Assembly: GCA_016722065.1 (NCBI GenBank)
Contig: JADKGX010000002.1
Coordinates: forward strand, 930,001-994,000
Length of the DNA stretch: 64,000 bases
Source: Planctomycetota bacterium
GTDB taxonomy: Bacteria > Planctomycetota > UBA8742 > UBA2392
Direction: 5' to 3'
Within the stretch, counting starts at the first letter, position 1; each line of letters opens with the position of its first letter. Shown one piece after another: positions 8,546-17,797 of this stretch. Both the position numbers and the translations under genes were made by a program. The notes beneath the pieces were generated by a model. The model saw only the letters and a list, made by a program, of their open reading frames with translations, had not been told where the DNA came from and did not search any database.

Positions 8546-8623
8546 AAATCCTGCCCCTGCCTGCGCGAGAAATCGCCGCAGGCAGGATCGGCAGGTGGCG
8601 CCTGCCCGCCAAAACTTTGCCAT

Positions 8624-8698
8624 GGTGGCGTAGCCAAGCGGTGAGGCAACGGATTGCAAATCCGTCACACGTGGGTTCGAATCCCACCGCCACCTCCA
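8624..8698 (+). tRNA. tRNA-Cys (anticodon GCA)
   Basis: The acceptor GGTGGCG pairs with CGCCACC, the anticodon loop is TTGCAAA, and the T-arm has GTGGG-TTCGAAT-CCCAC. The discriminator is T and the CCA end is encoded. It lies 78 nt after tRNA-Glu on the same strand. Confidence 0.96.
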
Positions 8699-8706
8699 AA
8701 AATCCA

Positions 8707-8734
8707 GCGGCCCGGGAAAAACACCCTGGGCCGC
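8707..8734 (+). terminator. Hairpin after the tRNA pair
   Basis: GCGGCCCGGG pairs with CCCTGGGCCGC (one bulge) around an AAAAACA loop. There is no strong T-run afterwards, so it may be a processing or weak termination stem. From here to 8896 I see no gene. Confidence 0.45.
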
Positions 8735-8896
8735 CATGCATTTGCGGCTTTTATCATGTGTAAAGTAAGCAAGACGCCAAAAAGCTGCTTTGTGTGTAGC
8801 GCAGTCTCATGATCAAGATGCCGTGAAAAGTGTGCATGTGCCCTTGTGAATCATTTGTGCACTTGGTAGACACTTCCCCTCACATTTGGAGCCTCT

Positions 8897-9769
8897 ATGT
8901 TTGGACCCCGCAATTTTAGCGGAGTGCGTTTTAGTCAGTTATTCGCGATTCTCGCGTTCGCCGTTGCATTGACTGCCTGCGGACCCGCCGGAAACAGCCC
9001 CGCCAACAACGCCCCGGCCAACGGCGCTGATGCATCCAACACGCCATCCAATGAGCCCGCGGACAACAGCAAGCCCGCGCCACCCAAGGAAGCCAAGTAT
9101 CCCCACCAGGTGATTGCGGCCCTGGCCAAAGTTTACCTGCAATACGGCATCATCGACGAGGCCCTGCGGCTTTACGACCTGGCCATCGTGCAGCAGTTGC
9201 GGCAAACGAACACCGAAGACGCAGAAAACTGGATCGGGCTGGCTGATGCTTTGGTCAAAGCCAACGAAAAGCAGAAGGCCGAACAGGCCTACAAGCGTGC
9301 TTTGGCGATCTATGAAAAACTGCTTCAGGAAAAGATGGTCGCCGGCCAGGCCACAGACGCAAAGCTGGCCAACTTCTACATCAGCCGCATCGCGGTGCTG
9401 TACCAGGTGCTGGGCGACAACGCCAGCCGTTTGAAGTATCTGGGCATGCTGGTGGCGGACGAAAAGAGCGCGTCAGAACAACTCGAGCTGGCCAAGATTC
9501 ATGCCGGCCTCAAGAACACCGAAAAGGCCGAGGCCGCCTTCAAGAAGGCGCTGGACCTGACCAAAGACAACCTCAAGGACAACGCCACCATCAAGGTCGA
9601 ATACGCCCGTGCGCTGCGCGATTTCAAGCGCGAAGACGAAGCGCTGGCGCAGGTCAAGGACCTGGTCAACAGCAAGGAAATCAGCGACGACGCCCGCAAG
9701 GGCGCACGCCGCTTGATGTTCGAGATCTACGAAGCACGCGGTGAGCTGGAAAAGATTGATTTCAAGTAG
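8897..9769 (+). CDS. TPR lipoprotein
   Basis: A 290-residue protein with GGAG 6 nt before the ATG. The N-terminus ends in the lipobox LTAC (Cys28), followed by a Pro/Asn/Ala-rich linker to about residue 68. The rest is helical, with TPR motifs (VYLQYGIIDEALRLYDLAI, WIGLADALVKANEKQKAEQAYKRAL and similar). I infer a membrane-tethered scaffold for protein-protein contacts. The giant repeat protein begins 63 nt downstream on the same strand, so co-expression is possible. No specific function is recognised. Confidence 0.82.
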   Translation: MFGPRNFSGVRFSQLFAILAFAVALTACGPAGNSPANNAPANGADASNTPSNEPADNSKPAPPKEAKYPHQVIAALAKVYLQYGIIDEALRLYDLAIVQQLRQTNTEDAENWIGLADALVKANEKQKAEQAYKRALAIYEKLLQEKMVAGQATDAKLANFYISRIAVLYQVLGDNASRLKYLGMLVADEKSASEQLELAKIHAGLKNTEKAEAAFKKALDLTKDNLKDNATIKVEYARALRDFKREDEALAQVKDLVNSKEISDDARKGARRLMFEIYEARGELEKIDFK

Positions 9770-9832
9770 TGCGGCACAAGCAGTTCGGGCAGGTCAACCG
9801 TTTTGGACACAACCATTAATCAGGGTGCTTAC

Positions 9833-10333
9833 ATGAAGTTACTGAATCGGATCAACCTACTGGCGTTGGTGGTGATGGCGCTGTTTGCCACTGGCCTGTT
9901 TGCGCAGGAGATGCGCTTTCAGGGTCGCCTGACCGGCCCGGGCCCCAGCTTCACGCCCGTCACGACCACGACCCCGGTTCGCTTCCGCATCTACGACCAC
10001 CCCACCAACACGACACCTGTGTTGTGGGAAGAAACCCAGAACATCACCCCGGCGGCCTCGGGCGTGTTCAGCACCAACCTGGGCGTGACCGTTCCTCTTA
10101 ATACGGTAGATTTCAGCCAGACGCTGTATCTGGGCGTGCGGGTGGGCACAGACCCGGAAATGGTCCCCCGCTACATGCTGGCCAGCACACCCAGTGCGTT
10201 TTACGCCAACAAAGCCGGAGACTCCCAGACCCTGGCGGCCTGGCCCGCACAGGCTTTGCGGAACTCACGGGCGCGGCCTTTACGGGCAACGTCAGCAGCA
10301 CCGGAACTTTCAGCGGTAACGGTTCCGGCCTGA
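9833..10333 (+). CDS. Giant tail-fibre-like repeat protein, N-terminal fragment
   Basis: The start at 9833 gives MKLLNRINLLALVVMALFATGLFAQ, a signal peptide. The mature part (MRFQGRLTGPG to MVPRYMLASTPSAFYANKA) is the N-terminal domain often placed before fibre-like repeats in large bacterial surface proteins (YDHPTNTTPVLWEETQN, LYLGVRVGTDPEM). The frame is lost near 10233: CCCTGGCGGCC replaces the CCCTGGGCGGCC seen at 10353, one G missing. The residues after that point are not real and end at a chance stop. The correct frame continues as the next entry. A single base error or a genuine mutation would look alike. Confidence 0.75.
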   Translation: MKLLNRINLLALVVMALFATGLFAQEMRFQGRLTGPGPSFTPVTTTTPVRFRIYDHPTNTTPVLWEETQNITPAASGVFSTNLGVTVPLNTVDFSQTLYLGVRVGTDPEMVPRYMLASTPSAFYANKAGDSQTLAAWPAQALRNSRARPLRATSAAPELSAVTVPA

Positions 10334-10599
10334 CCAACGTCAACTCCATTACCCTGGGCGGCCTGGCCCGCACAGGCTTTGCGGAACTCACGGGCGCGGC
10401 CTTCACGGGCAACGTCAGCAGCAGCGGCATCTTCACTGGCAACGGTTCCGGCCTGTCGAACGTAAACGCCGCCACTCTGGGTGGCCTGGCCCGTACGGGC
10501 TTTGCGGAACTGACTGGCGCCAGCTTTACGGGCATCGTCAACGCCCCCGGCATCAACACCACGGGCACTATTTCCGCCGGCACGCTTTCGGCTGGCAAC
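10232..10599 (+). repeat. Three 123-bp in-frame repeats
   Basis: Units begin at CTGGG(C/T)GG at 10232, 10354 and 10477, a 123-bp (41-codon) period. The first unit is one base short, which is what breaks the frame. Confidence 0.75.
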
Positions 10600-13500
10600 T
10601 TTGTGGGTGGCAACTTTGTCGGCAACGGCTCGGGGTTGACCAACGTCAACGCCGTAACGCTGGCTGGCAATGCGCCCAGCGCCTTTGCGCTGCTTGGCTC
10701 GGGTTCCAACACGTTCTCTGGTTCCGTGCAGGCCACCACGATTACCGCCACCTCGGGCTTCGTCGGCAACCTTACGGGTAACGTGACCGGCAACGTCTCG
10801 GGCACAGCTTCGGCCTTCACCGGCAGCCTTTCGGGCGACGTCACCGGCACCCAGGCTGCAACGGCCATCGCGGCCAACGCCGTGACTTCGGCCAAGATCC
10901 TGGACGGTACGATCGTAGGCGCGGACCTGAGTGGTGCGATCAACATCGCCACCACCGGCTCGATCACCGGCACGAACCTGGGCGTTTCCAATGGCGACGC
11001 AACCTGGGCGGCCACAGCGGGCAACGCATCTTTCCTGCAGCTTCCGAACCAGACCATCAGCAATGACGCGGTTCGCACACCCGCCGCGGGCGCCCTGCGC
11101 TTCAACAGCGGCACGTCTTCTGTGGAAGTATGGAACGGCACAATCTGGGTGGCTGGCAACGGCTACCTTGCTGGTTCGGGTCTGTCGTTGATCGGCAACA
11201 CCTTCAATGTGACCAGCCTGGGCATCACCACCGCCATGCTGGCCAACGATGCAGTAACCAGCGGCAAGATTCTGGATGGCACGATTGCAGGTGCGGACCT
11301 TGACGCTGCCATCAACATCACCACCAGCGGCACGATCGCAGCCGGCAGCCTGAGCGGCAACGGCGCTGGCTTGACCAGCCTGACTGGCGCCAACGTGACC
11401 GGCACCGTGGCCAACGCCACGAACGCGGTCAATTTCTCTGGCGGCCTCAATGGCGACGTAACCGGCACGCAGTTGGCCACGGTGATTGGCAACAACACGA
11501 TCACTTCAGCCAAGATTCTGGACGGCACGATCCTGGGCACGGACCTGAACAGCGCCATCAACGTTTCGACTTCGGGCAGCGTTACGGCCGCTACCTTCAG
11601 CGGCAACGGCGGCAGCCTGGTCGGCCTGACTGCAGCGAACATTACTGTGGGCTCTCTGACTGACGCCCAGATCAACAACGACATCACCCTGAACTCGACG
11701 GCGCCGATCACCGGCACGGCGGGCCTGTCCATTACCAGTGGCGGCGCGAACATCAGCGGCGGCCTGGTCGTATCGGGCGGCAACATCACGGGCAACCTGA
11801 TTGGCAGCATCAGCGGCACGTCTTCGGGTTTCACGGGCCTGCTGGCGGGCGACGTCATTGGCACCCAGGGTGCCACAGTTGTCTCCACAGTAGGCGGCCA
11901 GACCTCGGCCAACATCTCGCTGGGTGTCGCGGCAGCCAACAACGCAACCAACACCAACACCCCAAGCCGCATCGTGATTCGCGATGCCTCGGGTAACTTC
12001 TCGGCCAACACGGTTTCTGCCAACCTGACGGGCAACGTCACGGGCAACTTGACTGGCAACGTGCTGGGCAATGTAACCGGCGACCTGACCGGTAACGCCA
12101 GCAATGCGCTGGCACTGGGCGGCAACGGCCCGGCCTTCTATCAGGATGCGGCCAACCAGACGACCGGTTTTCTCCCTGATGCTCGTCTGACTGCGAACAT
12201 TCCGCGCCTTGGTGCGGGTTCCAACACCTTCACCGTCGACCTGACGGCCCAGCAGTTGTTTGGCCAGAATGTTGGCCTGACCAACGGCGACCTGACCTTG
12301 GGCACCACGGGTCCCAACGCGGCCTTCCTGCAGCTTCCGAACCAGGTGGCCAGCGACGATTCGATTCGCACCCCAGCCAACGGTGCGCTGCGTTACAACA
12401 GCGGCACTGGTTCCATTGAGCTGTGGAGCAGCGGCGCCTGGATTCCGGGTGCGACCTACAGCGCCGGCACCGGCCTTTCGCTTGCAGGCACCACCTTCAA
12501 CGTCTCGGCCCTGGGCATCACGACCGGCCTGCTGGCCAACGACGCCGTAACCTCGGGCAAGATTCTGGACGGCACCATCACCGGCGCGGACCTGGCCGGC
12601 GGCATCACCATCAGCACAAGCAGCAGCATCACCGCCGCCAGCTTCAGTGGCGACGGCGCGGCCCTGACCAACCTGACCGGCGGCAACGTCAACGGCGCAG
12701 TCGCCCTTGCCACCAACGCCACCAACGCCACCACTGCGGTCAGCTTCAGCGGCCCGCTGGCTGGTGACGTGACTGGCACCCAGGGTGCAACCGTGATCGG
12801 CAACAATGCCGTGAACTCGGCCAAGATTCTGGACGGCAGCATCGTCGGCGCCGACCTGGCTGGCAACATCAGCATTTCCACCACCGGCACCGTGCTGGCC
12901 AGCGCCTTCAGCGGCAACGGCGGCAGCCTGACAGGCCTCAACGCAGCCAGCATCACCGTTGGCTCTCTCAACGACGGCCAGATCGACAACAACATCACCT
13001 TGAACTCCAATACGCTGATTACCGGCTCGGCTGGTTTGAACATCAGCAGTGGCGGCGCCAGCATCGCTGGCGGCCTTGTGGTTTCGGGCGGCAGCATCAC
13101 GGGCAACTTGATTGGCAACGTCACGGGTAACGTGACCGGCAACACCTCGGGTACGGCGGCTGGCTTCACGGGCTCGCTGGCTGGTGACGTGACCGGCCTG
13201 CAGGGTGGTACGGTGGTCAGCTTTGTTGGCGGCCAGACGGCAGCCAGCATCGCCACGGGCGCCAACGCGGCCAACGCCGCCACAAGCACCGGCCTTTCAA
13301 ACTCGATCGTGAGACGTGACGCCTCGGGCAACTTCTCGGCAAGCAACATTTCGTCCAACTTGACCGGCAACGTGCTGGGTGACGTAACGGGTAACCTGTT
13401 CGGTAACGCCAACACTGCCACCACGGCCGCCACGGCCAGCAACGCGCTGCTGTTGGGCGGCCTGGCACGTGCAGGCTTTGCGGAACTTACTGGCGCGACA

Positions 13501-14730
13501 TTCAGCGGCAACGTTACGGCACCGGTCTTCAATGGTGCACTCAATGGCAATGCCAACACTGCCACCTCGGCCACCAGCGCAACGACCAGTGTCAGCTTCT
13601 CGGGCCCGCTGGCCGGCGATGTCACCGGCACCCAGGGTGCAACGCTGATCGGCACTGGCGCAGTCAACAGCGCCAAGATTCTGGACGGCAGCATTGCCGG
13701 CGCGGACCTCAACAGCGCCATTGCAATCACCACCACGGGCACCTACAGCGGCCGCAATGTCGGGCTGACTGATGGCGACTTGAGCCTGGCGGCCACAGGC
13801 GGCAACTCCGCTTACCTGCAACTGCCCAGCCAGGCCGTAAGCAACGGCACGCGCCCACCGGTTCAGGGTGCGTTGCGCTTCAATAGCACTACCAACTCGC
13901 TGGAACTCTGGGACGGCGTTTCAGCCTGGGTTACAGGAGCTGTTTCACCCCTGAGCATCACTAACGGCCTGATCGCCAACGACGCCGTGACCTCGAACAA
14001 GATCCTCGACGGCACGATTGCCGGCGCTGACCTCGCCGCCAACATCAGCATCTTTACCTCGGGCGACATGCAAAGCTTCAACTTCACGGCCAACAGCGGC
14101 AACTTCAACAACCTGACGGCCGGCAACCTGGTGTTCACCTCGGGCACGATCACGGGCAACTTCACCGTGCTGGGTGCGACGCAGCTTAACACGCTGACCA
14201 CCACCAGCTCGGCCACACTCAACAGCCTGGGCGTGACCAACAACGCAACCGTTGGCGGCACCTTGGGCGTAACCGGCCAGATCACTTCAACCGTGTCAAC
14301 CGGCACGGCACCTTTGGTCATCGCCAGCACCACAGCGGTGACAAACTTGAATGCGGATCTGCTCGATGGTCAGCATGGCTCCTTCTATCAGGACGCCGAC
14401 AACTTGAACGCAGGCACTCTTGCGAGCGCCCGTTTCAACGGAACGTATTCAAACGCACTGACATTTAGCAACGCCTCCAATGCGTTCACGGGTGCGTCCT
14501 TCACAGGTGGAACCGGCAGCTTCACTACAGTAGGTGCCAGCGGCCAGATCACCTCCACGGTTGCAACCGGCACAGCGCCGTTGGTCATCGCCAGCACTGA
14601 CTTGGTGACCAACTTGAACGCTGACCTGCTTGATGGCCTGAGCAGCGCGGCTTTCCTGCAGGCGTCCAACAACCTAAGCGACCTAGCCAGCATTTCTACA
14701 GCCCGCACCAACCTCGGACTTGGAACCTAG
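10234..14730 (+). CDS. Giant tail-fibre-like repeat protein, main body
   Basis: About 1500 residues continuing the fragment above after the one-base slip; an in-frame GTG at 10603 is unlikely to be a true start. The sequence is rich in Gly, Thr, Asn, Ala and Ser and lacks Cys. It begins with three 41-residue repeats (GGLARTGFAELTGA, FTGNVSS, NGSGLTNVN). Larger units follow with TSAKILDGTIVGADL, FSGDVTGTQ-like and LTGNVTGNVSG motifs. The end carries NLNADLLDG motifs typical of phage tail fibres. I infer a long exported fibre or beta-solenoid adhesin. The frame ends at TAG (14728-14730), where one C is missing from GGAACCCTAG. Confidence 0.7.
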   Translation, partial: GGLARTGFAELTGAAFTGNVSSTGTFSGNGSGLTNVNSITLGGLARTGFAELTGAAFTGNVSSSGIFTGNGSGLSNVNAATLGGLARTGFAELTGASFTGIVNAPGINTTGTISAGTLSAGNFVGGNFVGNGSGLTNVNAVTLAGNAPSAFALLGSGSNTFSGSVQATTITATSGFVGNLTGNVTGNVSGTASAFTGSLSGDVTGTQAATAIAANAVTSAKILDGTIVGADLSGAINIATTGSITGTNLGVSNGDATWAATAGNASFLQLPNQTISNDAVRTPAAGALRFNSGTSSVEVWNGTIWVAGNGYLAGSGLSLIGNTFNVTSLGITTAMLANDAVTSGKILDGTIAGADLDAAINITTSGTIAAGSLSGNGAGLTSLTGANVTGTVANATNAVNFSGGLNGDVTGTQLATVIGNNTITSAKILDGTILGTDLNSAINVSTSGSVTAATFSGNGGSLVGLTAANITVGSLTDAQINNDITLNSTAPITGTAGLSITSGGANISGGLVVSGGNITGNLIGSISGTSSGFTGLLAGDVIGTQGATVVSTVGGQTSANISLGVAAANNATNTNTPSRIVIRDASGNFSANTVSANLTGNVTGNLTGNVLGNVTGDLTGNASNALALGGNGPAFYQDAANQTTGFLPDARLTANIPRLGAGSNTFTVDLTAQQLFGQNVGLTNGDLTLGTTGPNAAFLQLPNQVASDDSIRTPANGALRYNSGTGSIELWSSGAWIPGATYSAGTGLSLAGTTFNVSALGITTGLLANDAVTSGKILDGTITGADLAGGITISTSSSITAASFSGDGAALTNLTGGNVNGAVALATNATNATTAVSFSGPLAGDVTGTQGATVIGNNAVNSAKILDGSIVGADLAGNISISTTGTVLASAFSGNGGSLTGLNAASITVGSLNDGQIDNNITLNSNTLITGSAGLNISSGGASIAGGLVVSGGSITGNLIGNVTGNVTGNTSGTAAGFTGSLAGDVTGLQGGTVVSFVGGQTAASIATGANAANAATSTGLSNSIVRRDASGNFSASNISSNLTGNVLGDVTGNLFGNANTATTAATASNALLLGGLARAGFAELTGATFSGNVTAPVFNGALNGNANTATSATSATTSVSFSGPLAGDVTGTQGATLIGTGAVNSAKILDGSIAGADLNSAIAITTTGTYSGRNVGLTDGDLSLAATGGNSAYLQLPSQAVSNGTRPPVQGALRFNSTTNSLELWDGVSAWVTGAVSPLSITNGLIANDAVTSNKILDGTIAGADLAANISIFTSGDMQSFNFTANSGNFNNLTAGNLVFTSGTITGNFTVLGATQLNTLTTTSSATLNSLGVTNNATVGGTLGVTGQITSTVSTGTAPLVIASTTAVTNLNADLLDGQHGSFYQDADNLNAGTLASARFNGTYSNALTFSNASNAFTGASFTGGTGSFTTVGASGQITSTVATGTAPLVIASTDLVTNLNADLLDGLSSAAFLQASNNLSDLASISTARTNLGLGT

Positions 14731-15020
14731 CCACACAAGACGCGAGCAGCGTGTCCATCACTGGCGGCAATATGACGGCACGGTCTGGCGGTACGACGAC
14801 GGCAGGGGCAGCTTCACCACGCTGAATGCCAGCGGTCGATCACCTCACGGTTGCACGGCACAGCGCCGTTGGTCATCGCCAGCACTGACTTGGTGACCAA
14901 CTGAACGCTGACCTGCTTGATGGCCTGAGCAGCCGGCTTCCTGCAGGCGTCCAACACCCAAGCGACCTAGCCAGCATTTTCAGCCCGCACCAACCTGGAC
15001 TTGGAACCCTAGCCACAAGA
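14727..15020 (+). other. Repeat copy with 18 missing bases; reading frame destroyed
   Basis: Aligned by eye to its neighbours, this copy lacks about 18 bases at 13 scattered sites, mostly one or two bases each: GGAACC-TAG, AAT-GACGG, GGTC-GATC, CCTC-ACGG, CAACT-GAAC, CATTTTCAGCC and others. The flanking copies are intact. This pattern fits poor consensus in a collapsed or low-coverage repeat better than natural decay. Confidence 0.8.
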
Positions 15021-15030
15021 CGCGAGCAGC

Positions 15031-15771
15031 GTGTCCATCACTGGCGGCAATATCGACGGCACGGTCATTGGCGGTACGACGACGGCAGCGGGCAGCTTCA
15101 CCACGCTGAATGCCAGCGGTCAGATCACCTCCACGGTTGCAACCGGCACAGCGCCGTTGGTCATCGCCAGCACTGACTTGGTGACCAACTTGAACGCTGA
15201 CCTGCTTGATGGCCTGAGCAGCGCGGCTTTCCTGCAGGCGTCCAACAACCTAAGCGACCTAGCCAGCATTTCTACAGCCCGCACCAACCTCGGACTTGGA
15301 ACCCTAGCCACACAAGACGCGAGCAGCGTGTCCATCACTGGCGGCAATATCGACGGCACGGTCATTGGCGGTACGACGACGGCAGCGGGCAGCTTCACCA
15401 CGCTGAATGCCAGCGGTCAGATCACCTCCACGGTTGCAACCGGCACAGCGCCGTTGGTCATCGCCAGCACTGACTTGGTGACCAACTTGAACGCTGACCT
15501 GCTTGATGGCCTGAGCAGCGCGGCTTTCCTGCAGGCGTCCAACAACCCAAGCGACCTAGCCAGCATTTCTACAGCCCGCACCAACCTCGGACTTGGAACC
15601 CTAGCCACACAAGACGCGAGCAGCGTGTCCATCACTGGCGGCAATATCGACGGCACGGTCATTGGCGGTACGACGACGGCAGCGGGCAGCTTCACCACGC
15701 TGAATGCCAGCGGTCAGATCACCCTCCACGGTTGCAACCGGCACAGCGCCGTTGGTCATCGCCAGCACTGA
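15031..15771 (+). CDS. Giant repeat protein, third fragment
   Basis: This is an open frame through two and a half 99-residue repeats, in the frame expected for the giant protein. The GTG at 15031 is a Val inside the repeat (SSVSITGG), not a start. The frame is lost at about 15721, where ACCCTCCACGG has one C more than the ACCTCCACGG of the other copies, and a chance stop follows at 15771. Confidence 0.65.
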   Translation: MSITGGNIDGTVIGGTTTAAGSFTTLNASGQITSTVATGTAPLVIASTDLVTNLNADLLDGLSSAAFLQASNNLSDLASISTARTNLGLGTLATQDASSVSITGGNIDGTVIGGTTTAAGSFTTLNASGQITSTVATGTAPLVIASTDLVTNLNADLLDGLSSAAFLQASNNPSDLASISTARTNLGLGTLATQDASSVSITGGNIDGTVIGGTTTAAGSFTTLNASGQITLHGCNRHSAVGHRQH

Positions 15772-16495
15772 CTTGGTGACCAACTTGAACGCTGACCTGC
15801 TTGATGGTGAACATGGCTCGTTCTATCGCAATGCCGGCAACATCAATGCGGGCCTTCTGGGCACAACCTTTGGTGGCACGGGTGTGGATGGCTCTGCTGC
15901 GGCTAACGGCACCTTGCTTATTGGCAATGGCACCGGATACACGCTGACGACCCTGAGCGGCACGACCAATCAGGTCAGCGTCGCCAACGCCGCTGGCTCA
16001 ATCACGCTGTCTACTCCTCAGGACATTCACTCCGGCGCTAGCCCCACCTTCGCCGGTCTGACCTTGGGAACGGGCAACATTTCTTCAGTGGCAGCCATCA
16101 CGGGCAGCGGCAACTGGAGCACCAGCGGCAATATCAGCTCCACTGGCACGGGCACGATTACGTCTGCAGGTCTGTTGACAGCAAGCGCCGGTCTGACTGT
16201 TTCAAGCGGCGCAGTCGTTTTGAGCACGGCAAGCATCGCCGCCTCCGGCACCGGTGTTGGTTCACAGGCTGTGAACCTATCGGTTGCCGTCAACTTTGTT
16301 TCAGGCGCCAATCCAGGTTCTGCCCAGGTTCAGTTTGCGGCGACAGGAGTGGCTGGCCAGGTAGTTACGATCGCAAATACCTCTGGATCCAATATCCTGA
16401 TTGTCAACGCAACAGCGGCCGGCGTCACTAACATCAGCCCCAACAACACGCGAAAGTTCGTTTCCGACGGCTCGTTCTGGTATCCCACTGAGTAA
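15704..16495 (+). CDS. Giant repeat protein, C-terminal fragment
   Basis: The real frame resumes near 15722 (STVATGTAPLVIAS) and runs to TAA at 16495; the first few residues from 15704 belong to the shifted frame. It contains NLNADLLDGEHGSFYRNAGNINAG, a Gly/Ser/Thr beta-rich stretch, and ends with NTSGSNILIVNATAAGV and RKFVSDGSFWYPTE, a closing sequence like tail-fibre caps. There is no G-C-S-T anchor on this protein, so any surface attachment must differ. If all slips are repaired the whole gene spans 9833-16495, about 2220 residues. Confidence 0.68.
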   Translation: MPAVRSPSTVATGTAPLVIASTDLVTNLNADLLDGEHGSFYRNAGNINAGLLGTTFGGTGVDGSAAANGTLLIGNGTGYTLTTLSGTTNQVSVANAAGSITLSTPQDIHSGASPTFAGLTLGTGNISSVAAITGSGNWSTSGNISSTGTGTITSAGLLTASAGLTVSSGAVVLSTASIAASGTGVGSQAVNLSVAVNFVSGANPGSAQVQFAATGVAGQVVTIANTSGSNILIVNATAAGVTNISPNNTRKFVSDGSFWYPTE

Positions 16496-16544
16496 TGCGC
16501 GAGTTTGCTGTGAGACTGACCAGTGCATCGCTTGGAGGGCAAGT

Positions 16545-17771
16545 ATGAGCATGTTGAAAAACATCCGGTTGGGCCGATGGACGCTCGCGCTGATGGCGCT
16601 GGCGGTTTGGGGCGTTGTGGTCAGTGGTTCAGGTTCGTCCACGAACTTTGAACTCGACCAGGAATCAACCCCAGCAGTCGCCCAGGACGCCTGGTCGCCT
16701 TCCTATCGCATGATCGGCACACTGCCGGGCAGCCCCGGTGGCGACATTGGCATTTCGGCCCAGTACCGCATGCACTTTGACGACCAGACCCCAACCTCGT
16801 TTCTGCCCGACGACCTGATTCCGCCCGTCATCACGGGCGGGCCAACCGTCACCTACATCAGCAGCACGATCGCACTGGTGGAATGGACCACCGACGAGCC
16901 CAGCAATGGCTTTGTCAACTTCGGCCTGACGCCTGCTTTCGGTACCACGGCCAGCCACGCCGGCTACGCCACGCTGCACCAGGTGCTGATCACAACCGGC
17001 CTGGCGCCGGCCACGTTCTACTTTTATCAGGCGCAATCGACGGACCCCTACGCCAACGGGCCCACCAGCAGCGGCCTGTTGGATTTCACCACCACGGCCA
17101 CACCCGATACAGCCGCACCGGTGGTAACGCCCACCGTCACGATCCTGGGCACTACTTCTGCCCAGGTGGACTTTGCCATCGACGAGATGTCACAGACCAC
17201 CCTGAACCACGGCCCCACCGCCAGCATGGGTTTTGTCGAAACGGACCCAATCTGGCGCATCACCCGCACCCGCACCTTCACCGGCCTGGCACCCGGCGCG
17301 GATTACTTCTATGCGCTGGATGCCACGGACCCTTCTGGCAACGCGTTGATCGGCACCGCCACGCCGATTTCTCTGCCCGCAGATGTCACCATCACCACCA
17401 CCACGCTGCCTAACGGCCGTGTCAAGGAGGCTTACCTGCAGACCATCGCCGCCAGCAACGGCTTTGGCACTCTCACCTTCACCGTATCGGGCGGCACACT
17501 GCCCGACGGCCTTGCCCTGGCCAGCGATGGCACCCTCAGCGGCACGCCAACGGCCAGCGGTCTGTACACTTTCACTATCCAGGCCGATGACTCCGGCACG
17601 CCGGTCAGCACGGCAACACAGGCATTTCAGTTGTTCATCGACAAAGCCAAAAAGAAGAAGGACGAAGGCTGCTCGACGGGCGAAGGCACAACCGGCTGGA
17701 TGATGTTCGCGGGCTTGCTGGCGCTGCTGGCACTGGCCCTGCGCCGCATGCCGTTGCGCCGCGCGCACTAA
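16545..17771 (+). CDS. Exported FN3/Ig protein with G-C-S-T C-terminal anchor
   Basis: A 408-residue protein. The ATG at 16545 has GGAGGG 5 nt upstream; reading further upstream enters the previous gene. A signal-like helix (LALMALAVWGVVVSGSG) is followed by two fibronectin-III-like units (VEWTTDEPSNGFVNFGLTP; VDFAIDEMSQTTLNHGPTA) and a putative-Ig domain (LPNGRVKEAYLQTIAASNG to FTIQADDSGTP). The tail has KKKKDEGCSTGEG with Cys376, a hydrophobic helix and Arg-rich end. It starts 49 nt after the giant fibre gene, so the two probably form one transcription unit and may work together at the surface. Confidence 0.8.
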   Translation: MSMLKNIRLGRWTLALMALAVWGVVVSGSGSSTNFELDQESTPAVAQDAWSPSYRMIGTLPGSPGGDIGISAQYRMHFDDQTPTSFLPDDLIPPVITGGPTVTYISSTIALVEWTTDEPSNGFVNFGLTPAFGTTASHAGYATLHQVLITTGLAPATFYFYQAQSTDPYANGPTSSGLLDFTTTATPDTAAPVVTPTVTILGTTSAQVDFAIDEMSQTTLNHGPTASMGFVETDPIWRITRTRTFTGLAPGADYFYALDATDPSGNALIGTATPISLPADVTITTTTLPNGRVKEAYLQTIAASNGFGTLTFTVSGGTLPDGLALASDGTLSGTPTASGLYTFTIQADDSGTPVSTATQAFQLFIDKAKKKKDEGCSTGEGTTGWMMFAGLLALLALALRRMPLRRAH

Positions 17772-17797
17772 GCCGGGGTATTCTGCTTGCTCTACTT

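Larger units (their letters stand above)
14545..15810 (+). repeat. 297-bp near-identical tandem repeats
   Basis: Units begin at CAGATCACCTCCACGG (14545, about 14837, 15121, 15418, 15715). Intact spacing is exactly 297 bp (99 codons); the third and fourth units are almost identical. The last unit is partial and diverges at GGTGAACATGG near 15806. Each unit encodes NLNADLLDGLSSAAF, LGLGTLATQDASSVSITGG and IGGTTTAAGSFTTL, motifs common in phage tail fibres. Confidence 0.88.

Noticed and set aside
12456..13742. Long minus-strand frames opposite the fibre repeats (also 10113-11159 and 11163-12125)
   Set aside because: They mirror the repeats on the other strand and consist of Pro/Val/Leu/Ala runs from antisense reading of Gly/Asn/Thr codons.
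14545..15810. Possible CRISPR array
   Set aside because: The repeats are 297 bp, contiguous and in frame, with no spacers and no cas genes nearby.
9833..17771. Prophage remnant
   Set aside because: Tail-fibre-like repeats occur, but there is a signal peptide and no capsid, terminase, integrase or other phage gene nearby.
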